From Crocinitomicaceae bacterium (GTDB taxonomy: Bacteria > Bacteroidota > Bacteroidia > Flavobacteriales_D > Crocinitomicaceae), in the NCBI GenBank assembly GCA_020436025.1, contig JAGQYP010000006.1, forward strand, positions 36,227 to 100,226: a stretch of DNA of 64,000 nucleotides, in the 5' to 3' direction. The position numbers and the translations under genes were made by a program. This document shows positions 24,235 to 33,154 of this stretch, piece after piece. The notes below the pieces were generated by a model. It did not search any database. It was not told where the DNA came from and saw nothing but the letters and a program-made list of their open reading frames with translations. Numbering within the stretch: position 1 is the stretch's first letter; each line of letters begins with the position of its first letter.

Positions 24235-24873
24235 TTACAGCTCCATCAGCATTTTTAGCTGTTCTTCGGAAATATCTTGTTTCAATTGCTCTAATGAAAC
24301 GGTGTCACCAAAAACAAAAAAATGATCTTTGTCTTTCCCTAAAATACCCAGTTTATCCGACGATTTGAAGGTTTGAAAATCGGCATTCACCTTTCCGTTT
24401 CGGGGATAATAAACACTGTCTTTGTACAAAATATAATTGCCCATCATTTTGAAATCAGCTGGGTCGTCGGTCCAAATATGAAAATAACCTCCATCCGACA
24501 TATCATAATGAAAATATATCCGGTTATTATCTCGATACATATTTCCGTTCAACTCCTTAAATGATTTTATGTCAATCACATTCTTAAGCTGAGTCGTATC
24601 TTCCCAACCAAAATGCGTGATGTAATCTTCTCCAACCCCCTCATGTTTGTCGGGATTCATGCCTTCATGAGCCAGAAAAGCCAAATCGCCTTCTTTATTC
24701 AGATATAGTAAATGGCCAACTTTTTTCCATCTCTCTGGCTTGTTCTTACTCAAAGAATTCTTCTCCGAACCACAAAAACTGAAAAGCCCAGATAACACCA
24801 ACAACAGTATGAATTTTGCACCCTTCGACAAGCTCAGGGCAGGCTTTGTATTTTGAATTTTGAATTGAATCAC
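24235..24873 (-). CDS. Lipoprotein, possibly DKNYY-like, with a REP sequence in its signal region
   Basis: A 212-residue protein starting with GTG that overlaps the regulator stop (GTGA). The N-terminus (MIQFKIQNTK, then PALSLSKG) is unlike a signal peptide; PALSLSKG is the translation of a REP-like palindrome at 24821-24839. A normal lipoprotein signal follows: AKFILLLVLSGLFSFC with lipobox cysteine. The mature part is rich in Tyr, Asp and Gly with blocks such as NRIYFHYDMSDGG and GKDKDHFFVFGDTV, like DKNYY proteins whose role is unknown. The repeat seems to have landed inside the signal region without breaking the frame. Confidence 0.65.
   Translation of the reverse strand: MIQFKIQNTKPALSLSKGAKFILLLVLSGLFSFCGSEKNSLSKNKPERWKKVGHLLYLNKEGDLAFLAHEGMNPDKHEGVGEDYITHFGWEDTTQLKNVIDIKSFKELNGNMYRDNNRIYFHYDMSDGGYFHIWTDDPADFKMMGNYILYKDSVYYPRNGKVNADFQTFKSSDKLGILGKDKDHFFVFGDTVSLEQLKQDISEEQLKMLMEL
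24821..24839. repeat. REP-like element CCCTTCGACAAGCTCAGGG inside a coding region
   Basis: A 19-bp imperfect palindrome (CCCT/AGGG outer arms, CTT/AAG inner) of a type dispersed in many bacterial genomes. Here it is translated as ALSLSKG within the N-terminus of the lipoprotein gene. Confidence 0.6.
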
Positions 24874-25553
24874 GGAGTAAACTTATATCCCACCCCTCGA
24901 ATAGACTGAAAATACTTTGGTTGTTTCGGATTATCCTCAAAATACTTTCTAAAATTCAAGATGAAATTATCGATGGTTCTGGATGTTGGGTATTTTTCTT
25001 CACCCCAAACATGATCTAAAATTTCATTTCTCGAGATCACTTCATTGGGTCTGGAAACAATGTATTTGAGTAATTCACATTCTTTTTTGGTCAGACCAAC
25101 TTCGCCGCTTCTCGAATCGGTTTTGAAGTTTTTAAAATCGACTTCGAAATCACCTATTTTAAAATTGGAAGTTTCCTTTTCTTGTTCTTGAAGTGGAGCC
25201 AAAAGAATCTGTATCCTGAGTAATAATTCTTCTAAATCAAAGGGTTTTGGTAGGTAATCGTTGGCTCCCAATTTCAAACCAAAAATTCGATCTTGCGTGG
25301 TTCCTTTTGCAGATAAAAATAATATAGGGACATTGGAATAGGTCCTAATTTCACGACATACATCGTACCCACTTTTCTTCGGAAGCATCACATCCAATAA
25401 AACCAAATCGGGTTGAAATGACTTGAATTTTGATAGAGCTTCTTCTCCATCTACTGCAGTTTCCAAAGCATAACCTTCCAGATCCAAATTGAGTTGGAGG
25501 GTTTCCAAGATGTTTTCTTCATCTTCTACTATAAGGATTTTTTGCTTTTTCAA
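24870..25553 (-). CDS. OmpR-family response regulator (third, orphan)
   Basis: A 227-residue regulator with receiver motifs VEDEEN, LLDVMLPKKSGYD, FLSAKG, and KPFDLEELLLRI, then a winged helix (GLTKKECELLKYI, TSRTIDNFILNFRKYFE, IRGVGYKF). It differs from the two PhoB-like proteins, having Ser in place of Thr in FLSAKG and an unusual recognition helix. No kinase gene is adjacent. A -7 element (TAATTTTG) lies at 25581-25574. The downstream lipoprotein overlaps it by 4 bp. Confidence 0.85.
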   Translation of the reverse strand: MKKQKILIVEDEENILETLQLNLDLEGYALETAVDGEEALSKFKSFQPDLVLLDVMLPKKSGYDVCREIRTYSNVPILFLSAKGTTQDRIFGLKLGANDYLPKPFDLEELLLRIQILLAPLQEQEKETSNFKIGDFEVDFKNFKTDSRSGEVGLTKKECELLKYIVSRPNEVISRNEILDHVWGEEKYPTSRTIDNFILNFRKYFEDNPKQPKYFQSIRGVGYKFTP

Positions 25554-25573
25554 ATCTGATAATGAATAGACTA

Positions 25574-25581
25574 CAAAATTA
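25574..25581 (-). promoter_or_regulatory. -7 element upstream of the orphan regulator
   Basis: TAATTTTG fits TAnnTTTG in the 34-bp gap after the glycosyltransferase stop and implies a leader of about 16 nt. Confidence 0.4.
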
Positions 25582-25587
25582 ATAACA

Positions 25588-26466
25588 TTATCCTTTTAGG
25601 ATTTCATTCAGCTTCCAAAGATCAAAATTCCGAATGCTCACTTGATCGGATTTCAAATCTTGTTCGATACTTTTCTCTTTTCTTTTATAATACGCTTTGA
25701 AAAGTCCTTTTATTGGAAATTTGCTGAATATTTTATGATAGCGAAGTAATTTCACTTCTTTGCACGAAAGCTTACCCTCTTTTTGCAAAACCAATAAATT
25801 CTTAATGCCTTCTTTGGTTTTTGACAAAAATTCTTCTTTTGTTTCCAAACCAATATGAACAGCAGGATTGTCAATATGAATAATTGGAATTTCTCTCTTC
25901 TTTAATTCCATTCCAAGTAAGGTGTCTTCATGTCCATAGCCTACCAGATTTTCATCTAATTTGATTTCTAAAAATACCTTTCGATCAATCAAGAAATTAT
26001 TGGTCATGAAAGATTGGTAGGGATTCTGAATTCTAATGTCAGCTGGAATGATTTCTCTTTCTACTCCATATTTCCATCTCAAAAAATAGGCGGCTTCGGG
26101 TGGATTTTGATCATAGGTTCTTCCTCCGTAAACCACGGATCCTTCTTGGAAATTTTGAACATAGGCTTTAATGAAATCCTGTTTATCAATTCTGGAATCA
26201 CAATCCAAATAAAGTAAAGCCTCAAAATGAGCCGCTTCCGCCAGTAAATTACGAATGCGAGAGCGACCTTGATTTTCACTAAACTCTTTGTAGAGGATTT
26301 TGTCATTGGCTAAATCTTCATTCTTGAATTTATCTGAACTCCCATCATCAAAAAGGAGAATTTCAAAGTCTTTTAAATCATGGGCAAGGGAGCATTGAGA
26401 ATAGAGTTCTTCTACCAATTCTCGAACATCAAAATTGAAAATTGGAATCAGAATGCTAATCTTCAT
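25588..26466 (-). CDS. Family 2 glycosyltransferase
   Basis: A 292-residue GT-A-fold enzyme with ILIPIFNFDVRELVEEL, the nucleotide-binding LLFDDGSSDKF and acidic LLYLDCDSRIDK (DxD-like). A galactosyltransferase-type C-terminal half has GYGHEDTLLGMELKKR. There is no transmembrane helix. Its ATG overlaps the end of the ftsE-like gene by 11 bp, so they share an mRNA. Donor and acceptor are unknown; a cell-envelope glycan is likely. Confidence 0.8.
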   Translation of the reverse strand: MKISILIPIFNFDVRELVEELYSQCSLAHDLKDFEILLFDDGSSDKFKNEDLANDKILYKEFSENQGRSRIRNLLAEAAHFEALLYLDCDSRIDKQDFIKAYVQNFQEGSVVYGGRTYDQNPPEAAYFLRWKYGVEREIIPADIRIQNPYQSFMTNNFLIDRKVFLEIKLDENLVGYGHEDTLLGMELKKREIPIIHIDNPAVHIGLETKEEFLSKTKEGIKNLLVLQKEGKLSCKEVKLLRYHKIFSKFPIKGLFKAYYKRKEKSIEQDLKSDQVSIRNFDLWKLNEILKG

Positions 26467-27175
26467 CCTTTATAATCGGTTGGAATGGATTGAAAGTATT
26501 GATGGTTTCCAATTCATGTACTTCAGAATCTTTCACTTGCACAACTCTGGAAGGGAATTTTTCCATCAAACTCAAATCATGAGTAGCCATTAAAATAGCT
26601 GTGCCTTGCTTGGAAATTCCAATTAAAACTTTCATGATTTCTCTGGAAGTTTCGGGATCCAGATTTCCAGTAGGCTCATCTGCCAATAATAAATCGGGAG
26701 AATTCACTAAGGCTCTTGCGATTACCACTCTTTGCTGCTCTCCTCCGGATAATTCAAAAGGCATTTTATAACCCTTATTTTCAAGTCCGACCAAACTCAA
26801 AACTTCATCTGCCTTTTTTTGCATCTCAGCTTTGTTGTTCCATCCTGTGGACTTCATCACAAAGAACAAATTTTTATAGACGTTTCGATCGGTAAGCAAC
26901 TGGAAATCTTGAAAAACAATCCCAATTTTTCTTCTTAAAAATGGAACATCCTTTCGCTTAAGTTGGGTGATATCGTAGCCCACAACCGTTCCTTCACCTT
27001 CCTGCAAAGGCAGTTCTCCATACAAAGTTTTCAATAAAGATGATTTTCCCGTTCCGGTTTTTCCGATGAGATAAACAAATTCACCTTTCTCTACATGCAT
27101 CTCAACTTCTTTCAAAACGAGTGCATTTTTCTGATAAATTTTTGCTTTGGAGATTTTAAATACCGACTCTGCCAT
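26456..27175 (-). CDS. ftsE: FtsE-like ABC transporter ATP-binding protein
   Basis: A 239-residue ATPase with Walker A GKTGTGKSSLLKTL, Q-loop VFQDFQLL, signature LSGGEQQRVVIARAL, Walker B LLLADEPTG-NLDPE and H-loop ATHD. Best fit is FtsE, which with FtsX regulates peptidoglycan hydrolysis at division; MacB/LolD-type ATPases are the alternative. No ftsX is adjacent, which is usual in Bacteroidetes. First gene of a pair with the glycosyltransferase. Confidence 0.82.
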   Translation of the reverse strand: MAESVFKISKAKIYQKNALVLKEVEMHVEKGEFVYLIGKTGTGKSSLLKTLYGELPLQEGEGTVVGYDITQLKRKDVPFLRRKIGIVFQDFQLLTDRNVYKNLFFVMKSTGWNNKAEMQKKADEVLSLVGLENKGYKMPFELSGGEQQRVVIARALVNSPDLLLADEPTGNLDPETSREIMKVLIGISKQGTAILMATHDLSLMEKFPSRVVQVKDSEVHELETINTFNPFQPIIKDED

Positions 27176-27320
27176 AATTGATTAATCTAACGTAAAGATG
27201 CAAAAATTATGCGAAACAGGAACTTGTGATTCAGTACAATAATCTTAACACATTCGCGTTTAAAACTTTTAACATCCCTAGTGTTTTTGCCCAAGTTTCA
27301 TATTTAATTTTACTCGGATT

Positions 27321-30300
27321 ATGACAATGGTAAAAAGACTAATTACATCCTATTTTGTGTTGTTTACTGTGTTTTCTTTTGCCCAACTTTCTAATTGGTC
27401 GGAAGGAAAGTACAGCAAATATTACATTGCTGAAGATCTTTTTGAAAAGGAAAAATATGCGGCGAGCCAGAACGAATACGGCGAGTTTATTCGAAGCATG
27501 GCCGAACCGAACGACCCTTTTGTAATCAAAGCCAGATATTACCAAACGCTTTGTGCATTGGAACTTTACAACAATAATTGTGTGAAGATGGTGGAGGATT
27601 TCATTAAGGATTATCCTGAAAATATTTTCCGTGAAGAGCTATATTTCAAAGTTGGTAATTACTTTTTCCAAAAGAAGAAATACAAAGAAACAATCGAGTG
27701 GTTTTCGAAGCTAACGAAATTCCAAATTCAAGAAATCGACCAACATGAATACCATTTCAAAATGGGGTATTCGTATTTCAATTTGGGAGAATACAAAGAG
27801 GCAAGAAATCATTTTTATGAAGTGAAAGACAAGGAGTCCAATTATGCTGCTCCGGCTCAATATTACTTTAGCCATATTGCCTACTACAATAAAGACTACC
27901 AAGTCGCTTTAGAAGGTTTTAAAAAGCTAAAAGATGATCCTGGATTTGCAAATGTGGTGCCTTACTATATTACTCAAATCCTTTATCTACAAGGAAAATA
28001 TGAAGAATTGGTAGACTATGCCCCCGGCCTATTAGACACAGGGAAAGTAAAAAGATCAGCCGAGATCAGCCACCTGATCGGGGATGCATACTACCGTATT
28101 GAAAAATACGATGAGGCGGTTCACTATTTGGAAGAATACCACAATAATTCAGCCACCACTCGAGATGATGAATACCAGTTGGCTTATGCTTACTTAAAGA
28201 GTCAGCAATATAAAAATGCGATTGACATGTTTAACCGCATTACTTATGAAGAAGACCTTTTAACGCAAACGGCCTATTATCAAGCCGGAGAGGCTTATTT
28301 AAAACTGGAAGACAATGCCGGAGCAAGAGCAGCTTTTGAGTCGGCCAGTGTGATGAGCTTTGATGAGAATATCAAGGAGGATGCTTTGTACAATTACGCC
28401 ATTTTGTCCTACAAATTAGATTTCAATCCTTACGATGAGGCCATCGAAGCTTTGAATTTGTATTTGGAAAGATATCCGCATTCCAAGCGTAAAAAGGATG
28501 TGTATCAATACCTAGTCAATGTTTATACCACCACAAAAAATTACAGAGCTGCATTAGAAAATCTGGAAAAATTTGAAGAAGATCTGGATGTAAAATTGCA
28601 AACAGCCTATCAAGTGGTTGCCTACAATAGGGGGATTCAGCTATTCCAGGATGGAAACTATGATGAATCCATGAAAACTCTGGAAAAGGTTAAAAAGTAT
28701 CCATTGGATCTTGGTCTAAACGCCCAAAGCAAATACTGGATCGCTGAATGCTACTATAAAAAGAGAGAATACGAAAATGCCATCATTGCTTACAAAGAAT
28801 TTATCAGCGAACCCGGTGCAAGAAGTTTGCTACAATACAATATCGCCAATTACAATATTGGTTATTGCTATTTCGACATGCAGAATTATGAAAGCGCGGT
28901 GAACTATTTCACCATTTTCACAAATTATACTGATGAAAAAGATGTGATCAAAAAGGCGGATGCTTTTATCAAAATTGGAGATTGCTATTATGTAAACAGA
29001 AAAGATGAATTAGCTATCCAAGCCTATCGTAAAGCTGTAAATCATGGTGGATTTAAAACTTTCAATGATTATGCGCTTTATCAGGTTGCGATTTGTCAAG
29101 GTTTACTAAACCAAAATGCGGATAAAATCAAAACACTACAGGAACTGGTAAATAATTACAAGCCTTCAAAATATAGTGTGGGTGCTTTGGATGAGATTGG
29201 TCTGACCTACATCAAAATGTCGGATTTTGACAATGCCATTCGCTATTTCGACATGGTGCTAAAGGATTACCCTTCGGATCCTGTTGCAAAAGATGCTCTA
29301 TTCCACAAAGCCATTGCATATAACCTAGAGAAAAAATACAAACAAGCTGAAGATCTTCTTCTTCAAATTCTGGTTGAACAAAAGGAAAACAAAGCCAGAG
29401 GACAGGAATGTGTGAAGATCTTGATAGATATTTATACTCAAACTGGAAATCCTGAAAAGGTGGATCCATTACTTGAAAAGTATCCTTATGTGAATTTTGA
29501 TGAAGCAAGTAAGGATGACCTGCACTATAGAGCTGCTTTAGAACAATATCAGCAAAAAGAATACAAAAAAGCAGGAGAAGCTTTTGAGAAATACCTTAAA
29601 ATGTTTGCTGCTCCAATAGATGAAATCAATGCTTTGTATTACGCTGGAGATTGCCACTATAGATTGAAAGAGTATGAAAAAGCACTTCCACATTATTTGA
29701 AATTACTTGAAAAGCAAGATTTCAAAGAAATAACAGAGGTATCTGCCTATAGAGCAAGCTGGATTTTGTACGAAAACAAAGAATACGAAAAAGCTATTGC
29801 CCCTTATTCTCGCCTAGAAAAAGTAGCCACCAATGATGAAAATTTAATGGCTGCATTAATAGGTCAGATGAGATGTGCATTCATCACAGAAGACTTTCAG
29901 ATGGCACATAATTATGGAGAAAAAGTGCTGTCTGAAAAAATCCAGGGTGATGTGAAACTGGAAGCGAATTACTCTGCTGGAGTGGGTGGATACAAAAGTG
30001 GATTGACAGATGAAGTTTTAGAGTATTTGGAATACACTTACGATCATTCTGAAGGTCAGTGGGGAGCCGAAGCTTTGTATTGTCATGCGGAGATCATGTA
30101 CAAGAAGCAAGATTACGACAATTCTTCTAAGCTGATTAAAAAATTAGTCAAACAGAAACCTTCTTACCGCTTCTGGATGGCCAAAGGATTTATTCTTCTT
30201 GCCAGAAATTTAGTAGCACAAGATGATCTTTTCCAAGCAGAAGCTACGGTGAATTCTGTTCTGAAAAATTACACAGACGAAGAAGATGGTATCCGTTCAG

Positions 30301-30428
30301 AAGCGCAAACTCTTTTGAATGAGATACAACAATTAAAAGATAAACCGAAGAATATTGAACCCCAAAAAGCGCCAATAATTGAAGTAGAGGGCGATGAAAA
30401 TAACGAGGAAGGAGGACAAAATGAATAA
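27321..30428 (+). CDS. Large tetratricopeptide-repeat protein
   Basis: A 1035-residue protein with signal peptide (MVKRLITSYFVLFTVFSFAQ) followed by TPR repeats nearly to the end, for example the GNYFFQKKKYKETIEWFSKL, HFKMGYSYFNLGEYKEARNHF and IGDAYYRIEKYDEAVHYLEE units. The acidic tail ends EVEGDENNEEGGQNE. Two possible starts, ATG at 27321 and 27327, differ by two residues. It overlaps the downstream barrel gene by 8 bp. Periplasmic TPR proteins of this size often scaffold outer-membrane machinery; its specific task is unknown. Confidence 0.85.
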   Translation: MTMVKRLITSYFVLFTVFSFAQLSNWSEGKYSKYYIAEDLFEKEKYAASQNEYGEFIRSMAEPNDPFVIKARYYQTLCALELYNNNCVKMVEDFIKDYPENIFREELYFKVGNYFFQKKKYKETIEWFSKLTKFQIQEIDQHEYHFKMGYSYFNLGEYKEARNHFYEVKDKESNYAAPAQYYFSHIAYYNKDYQVALEGFKKLKDDPGFANVVPYYITQILYLQGKYEELVDYAPGLLDTGKVKRSAEISHLIGDAYYRIEKYDEAVHYLEEYHNNSATTRDDEYQLAYAYLKSQQYKNAIDMFNRITYEEDLLTQTAYYQAGEAYLKLEDNAGARAAFESASVMSFDENIKEDALYNYAILSYKLDFNPYDEAIEALNLYLERYPHSKRKKDVYQYLVNVYTTTKNYRAALENLEKFEEDLDVKLQTAYQVVAYNRGIQLFQDGNYDESMKTLEKVKKYPLDLGLNAQSKYWIAECYYKKREYENAIIAYKEFISEPGARSLLQYNIANYNIGYCYFDMQNYESAVNYFTIFTNYTDEKDVIKKADAFIKIGDCYYVNRKDELAIQAYRKAVNHGGFKTFNDYALYQVAICQGLLNQNADKIKTLQELVNNYKPSKYSVGALDEIGLTYIKMSDFDNAIRYFDMVLKDYPSDPVAKDALFHKAIAYNLEKKYKQAEDLLLQILVEQKENKARGQECVKILIDIYTQTGNPEKVDPLLEKYPYVNFDEASKDDLHYRAALEQYQQKEYKKAGEAFEKYLKMFAAPIDEINALYYAGDCHYRLKEYEKALPHYLKLLEKQDFKEITEVSAYRASWILYENKEYEKAIAPYSRLEKVATNDENLMAALIGQMRCAFITEDFQMAHNYGEKVLSEKIQGDVKLEANYSAGVGGYKSGLTDEVLEYLEYTYDHSEGQWGAEALYCHAEIMYKKQDYDNSSKLIKKLVKQKPSYRFWMAKGFILLARNLVAQDDLFQAEATVNSVLKNYTDEEDGIRSEAQTLLNEIQQLKDKPKNIEPQKAPIIEVEGDENNEEGGQNE

Positions 30429-32130
30429 GCTAATCTTGATACTCCTAGTGTGTGTTAGTTTTACTGCATTTGGTCAAGGTGATCCGGATACTGGCTGGAC
30501 CGTGGAATACGAAATGCAACGTACGGTAAAAGCCACTAAAAGGCTGAATGAATTGACTCAAACACGAGACACCATCATCCCAATTCCAAAGATCGATTAC
30601 CCATTGATCTCATTGAAACGGGAAACTTCATTCCAATTGCAGAACATCGAACCTGCAAAGATTAAGTTGTTTCAAAACAACCCAAAATTGTACAAACATT
30701 ATTTGAAAGTTGGAATTGGTTCTTATATCACACCACTAGTTCAGTACAATTTCAATTCGGGTAGAAGTAGAAAGAGCAATTGGGGTGTGAATATCGATCA
30801 TGTTTCTTCCTGGTTGAACATGAAAGGATGGGCTCCTAGTACAACAGATAATACAGGTGCGCGAATTTACGGTACCTTATTGCAGAATAAATATCAACTC
30901 ACAGGTTCCCTAGATTTTCACAACAAAGGATTCCACTATTACGGAATTCCGGATGAAAACGTACCTGGAGATTCCATTAATGGAAGATTCAACAATATTG
31001 ATTTGAATGCGGAGTGGAGAACTGCCAATCAAGATAGTGCCAAGCACAATTTTAAAGTGGGTATTCAGTATTTCAACTATTTCTCTTTCAAAAGGAAAAG
31101 CGATACTCTTGCCAAACGAAATGGACGTGAGAATTTTGCTGGATTGTATACAGGTTACTGGTATAAATTGAAGACAGAAACTTTTGGAGTGGATTTGGAT
31201 GCACGGTACGACAATTATAAATTCGGCGATACAGATACATTAATGCAACCCGATAGTGTGATGGGATTGAAAAACAATAACACCATTATCAACTTCAAAC
31301 CCTATGTAATATCAAGAGGAAAAAAATACTATGTGAAGGTTGGATTGGATATGGCTTTTGACATCCGAAGCAAACTTAAATTCGATATTTTCCCGAATGT
31401 AGAATTTGCCTATTCGATGATCAACAATACGTTTACACCATATATTGGGGTAAATGGAAAACTGAAACAAAACAATTTCAGAAACTTGACTCAGGAGAAT
31501 CAATACATCCTGCTTTCGCATCAGCAAATTAATGAGGCAACCGTTTTTGATGCGTATTTAGGTTTCAGAGGGCACATTACGAAAGAAATGACCTTCAATA
31601 TCATGGGTTCATTTGCACGAGTACGAAATATGAATCTTTATGTCAACGACACCACTTATACATTAGGGAATCAGTTTGATGTGGTTTACGATACTGCATA
31701 CATAGCACATGTAAATGCAAGTTTGGGGTATCAGTTAGGAGAAAAATTAAGAATTGATGTTGTTGGGGATTATTTCTATTACATCATGAACAATGAAGCT
31801 TATGCATGGAACAGACCCGATTACCGAATCATGTTGAGTGGTAAATACAATCTCTCTCACAAATTGATTGTAGGACTGGATTTAACCATGGAAGGAGGAA
31901 GAAAAGCGAAACTGTTGACTACCGATCCAAACGCCTTGGATAAAAACGGTATGAAATACAAAAAACTAGGCTTCTTAGCTGATTTGAACCTCAACGTGGA
32001 ATACAGATGGAATAAAAGAATCTCAACTTTCTTGAATTTGAACAATCTAGCATTCCAAAAGTACCAAATTTGGGATCAATACAGAGTTCAAGGATTCCAG
32101 GCCATGTTAGGAGCTACATTTAGTTTTTAG
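30421..32130 (+). CDS. Outer-membrane beta-barrel protein (TonB-receptor-like)
   Basis: About 569 residues from the ATG at 30421 (MNKLILILLVCVSFTAFGQ, a good signal peptide); an earlier in-frame ATG at 30394 would add residues inside the TPR gene. Only barrel strands are seen, for example KVGIGSYITPLVQYNFNSG and EYRWNKRISTFLNLNNLAFQ; no plug domain is visible, and it ends in the aromatic LGATFSF. It resembles the C-terminal barrels of TonB-dependent receptors without their plug. Translationally coupled to the TPR gene, it probably works with it in the envelope. Function unknown. Confidence 0.78.
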   Translation: MNKLILILLVCVSFTAFGQGDPDTGWTVEYEMQRTVKATKRLNELTQTRDTIIPIPKIDYPLISLKRETSFQLQNIEPAKIKLFQNNPKLYKHYLKVGIGSYITPLVQYNFNSGRSRKSNWGVNIDHVSSWLNMKGWAPSTTDNTGARIYGTLLQNKYQLTGSLDFHNKGFHYYGIPDENVPGDSINGRFNNIDLNAEWRTANQDSAKHNFKVGIQYFNYFSFKRKSDTLAKRNGRENFAGLYTGYWYKLKTETFGVDLDARYDNYKFGDTDTLMQPDSVMGLKNNNTIINFKPYVISRGKKYYVKVGLDMAFDIRSKLKFDIFPNVEFAYSMINNTFTPYIGVNGKLKQNNFRNLTQENQYILLSHQQINEATVFDAYLGFRGHITKEMTFNIMGSFARVRNMNLYVNDTTYTLGNQFDVVYDTAYIAHVNASLGYQLGEKLRIDVVGDYFYYIMNNEAYAWNRPDYRIMLSGKYNLSHKLIVGLDLTMEGGRKAKLLTTDPNALDKNGMKYKKLGFLADLNLNVEYRWNKRISTFLNLNNLAFQKYQIWDQYRVQGFQAMLGATFSF

Positions 32131-32178
32131 TTGGATTCTGGATATCTTGAAGCTGGATTGCTGGACTTTGGGAAAAGT

Positions 32179-33057
32179 TTAGATCCTCAACTTCTCATTT
32201 CCTAGAAGTTGTTTCTTCATTTCCTCTTTTCCTTGGTCTGGAATCATATTCAAAGCTCTTAAGAACTGAATTGGTTTTTCTAATTCATCCATGGAAATTG
32301 GTGTATTTTCAGTGTTCCATCTCAAGTTATGGTGCCACAAAATCACATCCTCCTGAAGTAAACCGAATTCTTTGGAAACATTGGAGATCAAATCATCATC
32401 CTGGTATACCTTTTCTGCCTTTTCTTTCACTCTTTTGATCATGAGGTCGATCTCTACTTTGTACTTATTGTAGACTTCGTTTTTAACCACAATAACAAAA
32501 CATGGCCAAGGTGTCGGACATTCGTCGATCATTTTCAACTCTCCTGAATCGACTCTAGGTTTAGTGGTAAATTTCTCCCAAAGAAAATAATGCGTCTCTC
32601 CTTTTTGAAGGGAATCTACTGCTCCTTGTAAATCATTTACAACAACGAAGTCATCTTCGGTAAGGGTCCAACCCATTTGATCCGCATAAACATAAGACAT
32701 TAAATGCGAACCCGAATTGAATCTGGAAATCGCAATCTTTTTTCCTTCCAATGTATATGGCTTTTCGAAATTGTTTTGAGAACCCGTGTGTACGCCCCAA
32801 ATCAAAGGAGAATCAACATAAACTTGAAGAATTCTGGAATCGTTCCCATTCAAAATATCGCGAGTGACACCCTCTGTCAAAATGATGGCCACATCTAATT
32901 CAGATGCTCTCAAGTCTTGACACATGGCGCCCGTCCCGGATGGGTAATCTTTCCATACTACTTCATCAAAAAGGTCTTTAAATTCTTCGTTGCGAGTGGT
33001 GAGTTTCCAAGGGTAGTTATAGTGCTCAGGCACTCCACCCACAGTTATCTTTTTCAT
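32179..33057 (-). CDS. Periplasmic-binding-fold protein without signal peptide
   Basis: A 292-residue protein resembling type 2 substrate-binding proteins (NMT1/THI5-like): VGGVPEHYNYPWKL near the start, LDVAIILTEGVTRD, KKIAISRFNSGSHLMSYVYA and VNDLQGAVDSLQKGE. There is no signal peptide or lipobox and no transporter gene nearby, so it is probably cytosolic. It might sense or carry a small metabolite. The promoter has TATCTTTG at 33079-33072. Confidence 0.7.
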   Translation of the reverse strand: MKKITVGGVPEHYNYPWKLTTRNEEFKDLFDEVVWKDYPSGTGAMCQDLRASELDVAIILTEGVTRDILNGNDSRILQVYVDSPLIWGVHTGSQNNFEKPYTLEGKKIAISRFNSGSHLMSYVYADQMGWTLTEDDFVVVNDLQGAVDSLQKGETHYFLWEKFTTKPRVDSGELKMIDECPTPWPCFVIVVKNEVYNKYKVEIDLMIKRVKEKAEKVYQDDDLISNVSKEFGLLQEDVILWHHNLRWNTENTPISMDELEKPIQFLRALNMIPDQGKEEMKKQLLGNEKLRI

Positions 33058-33071
33058 TCGTGGTGTTTTTG

Positions 33072-33079
33072 CAAAGATA
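33072..33079 (-). promoter_or_regulatory. -7 element upstream of the binding-fold protein gene
   Basis: TATCTTTG on the minus strand fits TAnnTTTG, 15 bp before the ATG. Confidence 0.4.
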
Positions 33080-33154
33080 TTGAGAAAAATAGACTATCAG
33101 ATTTTCAGATAGACAGATTTACAGATTATCTCTTTTTTGTTTTTTCGGTGTTTG

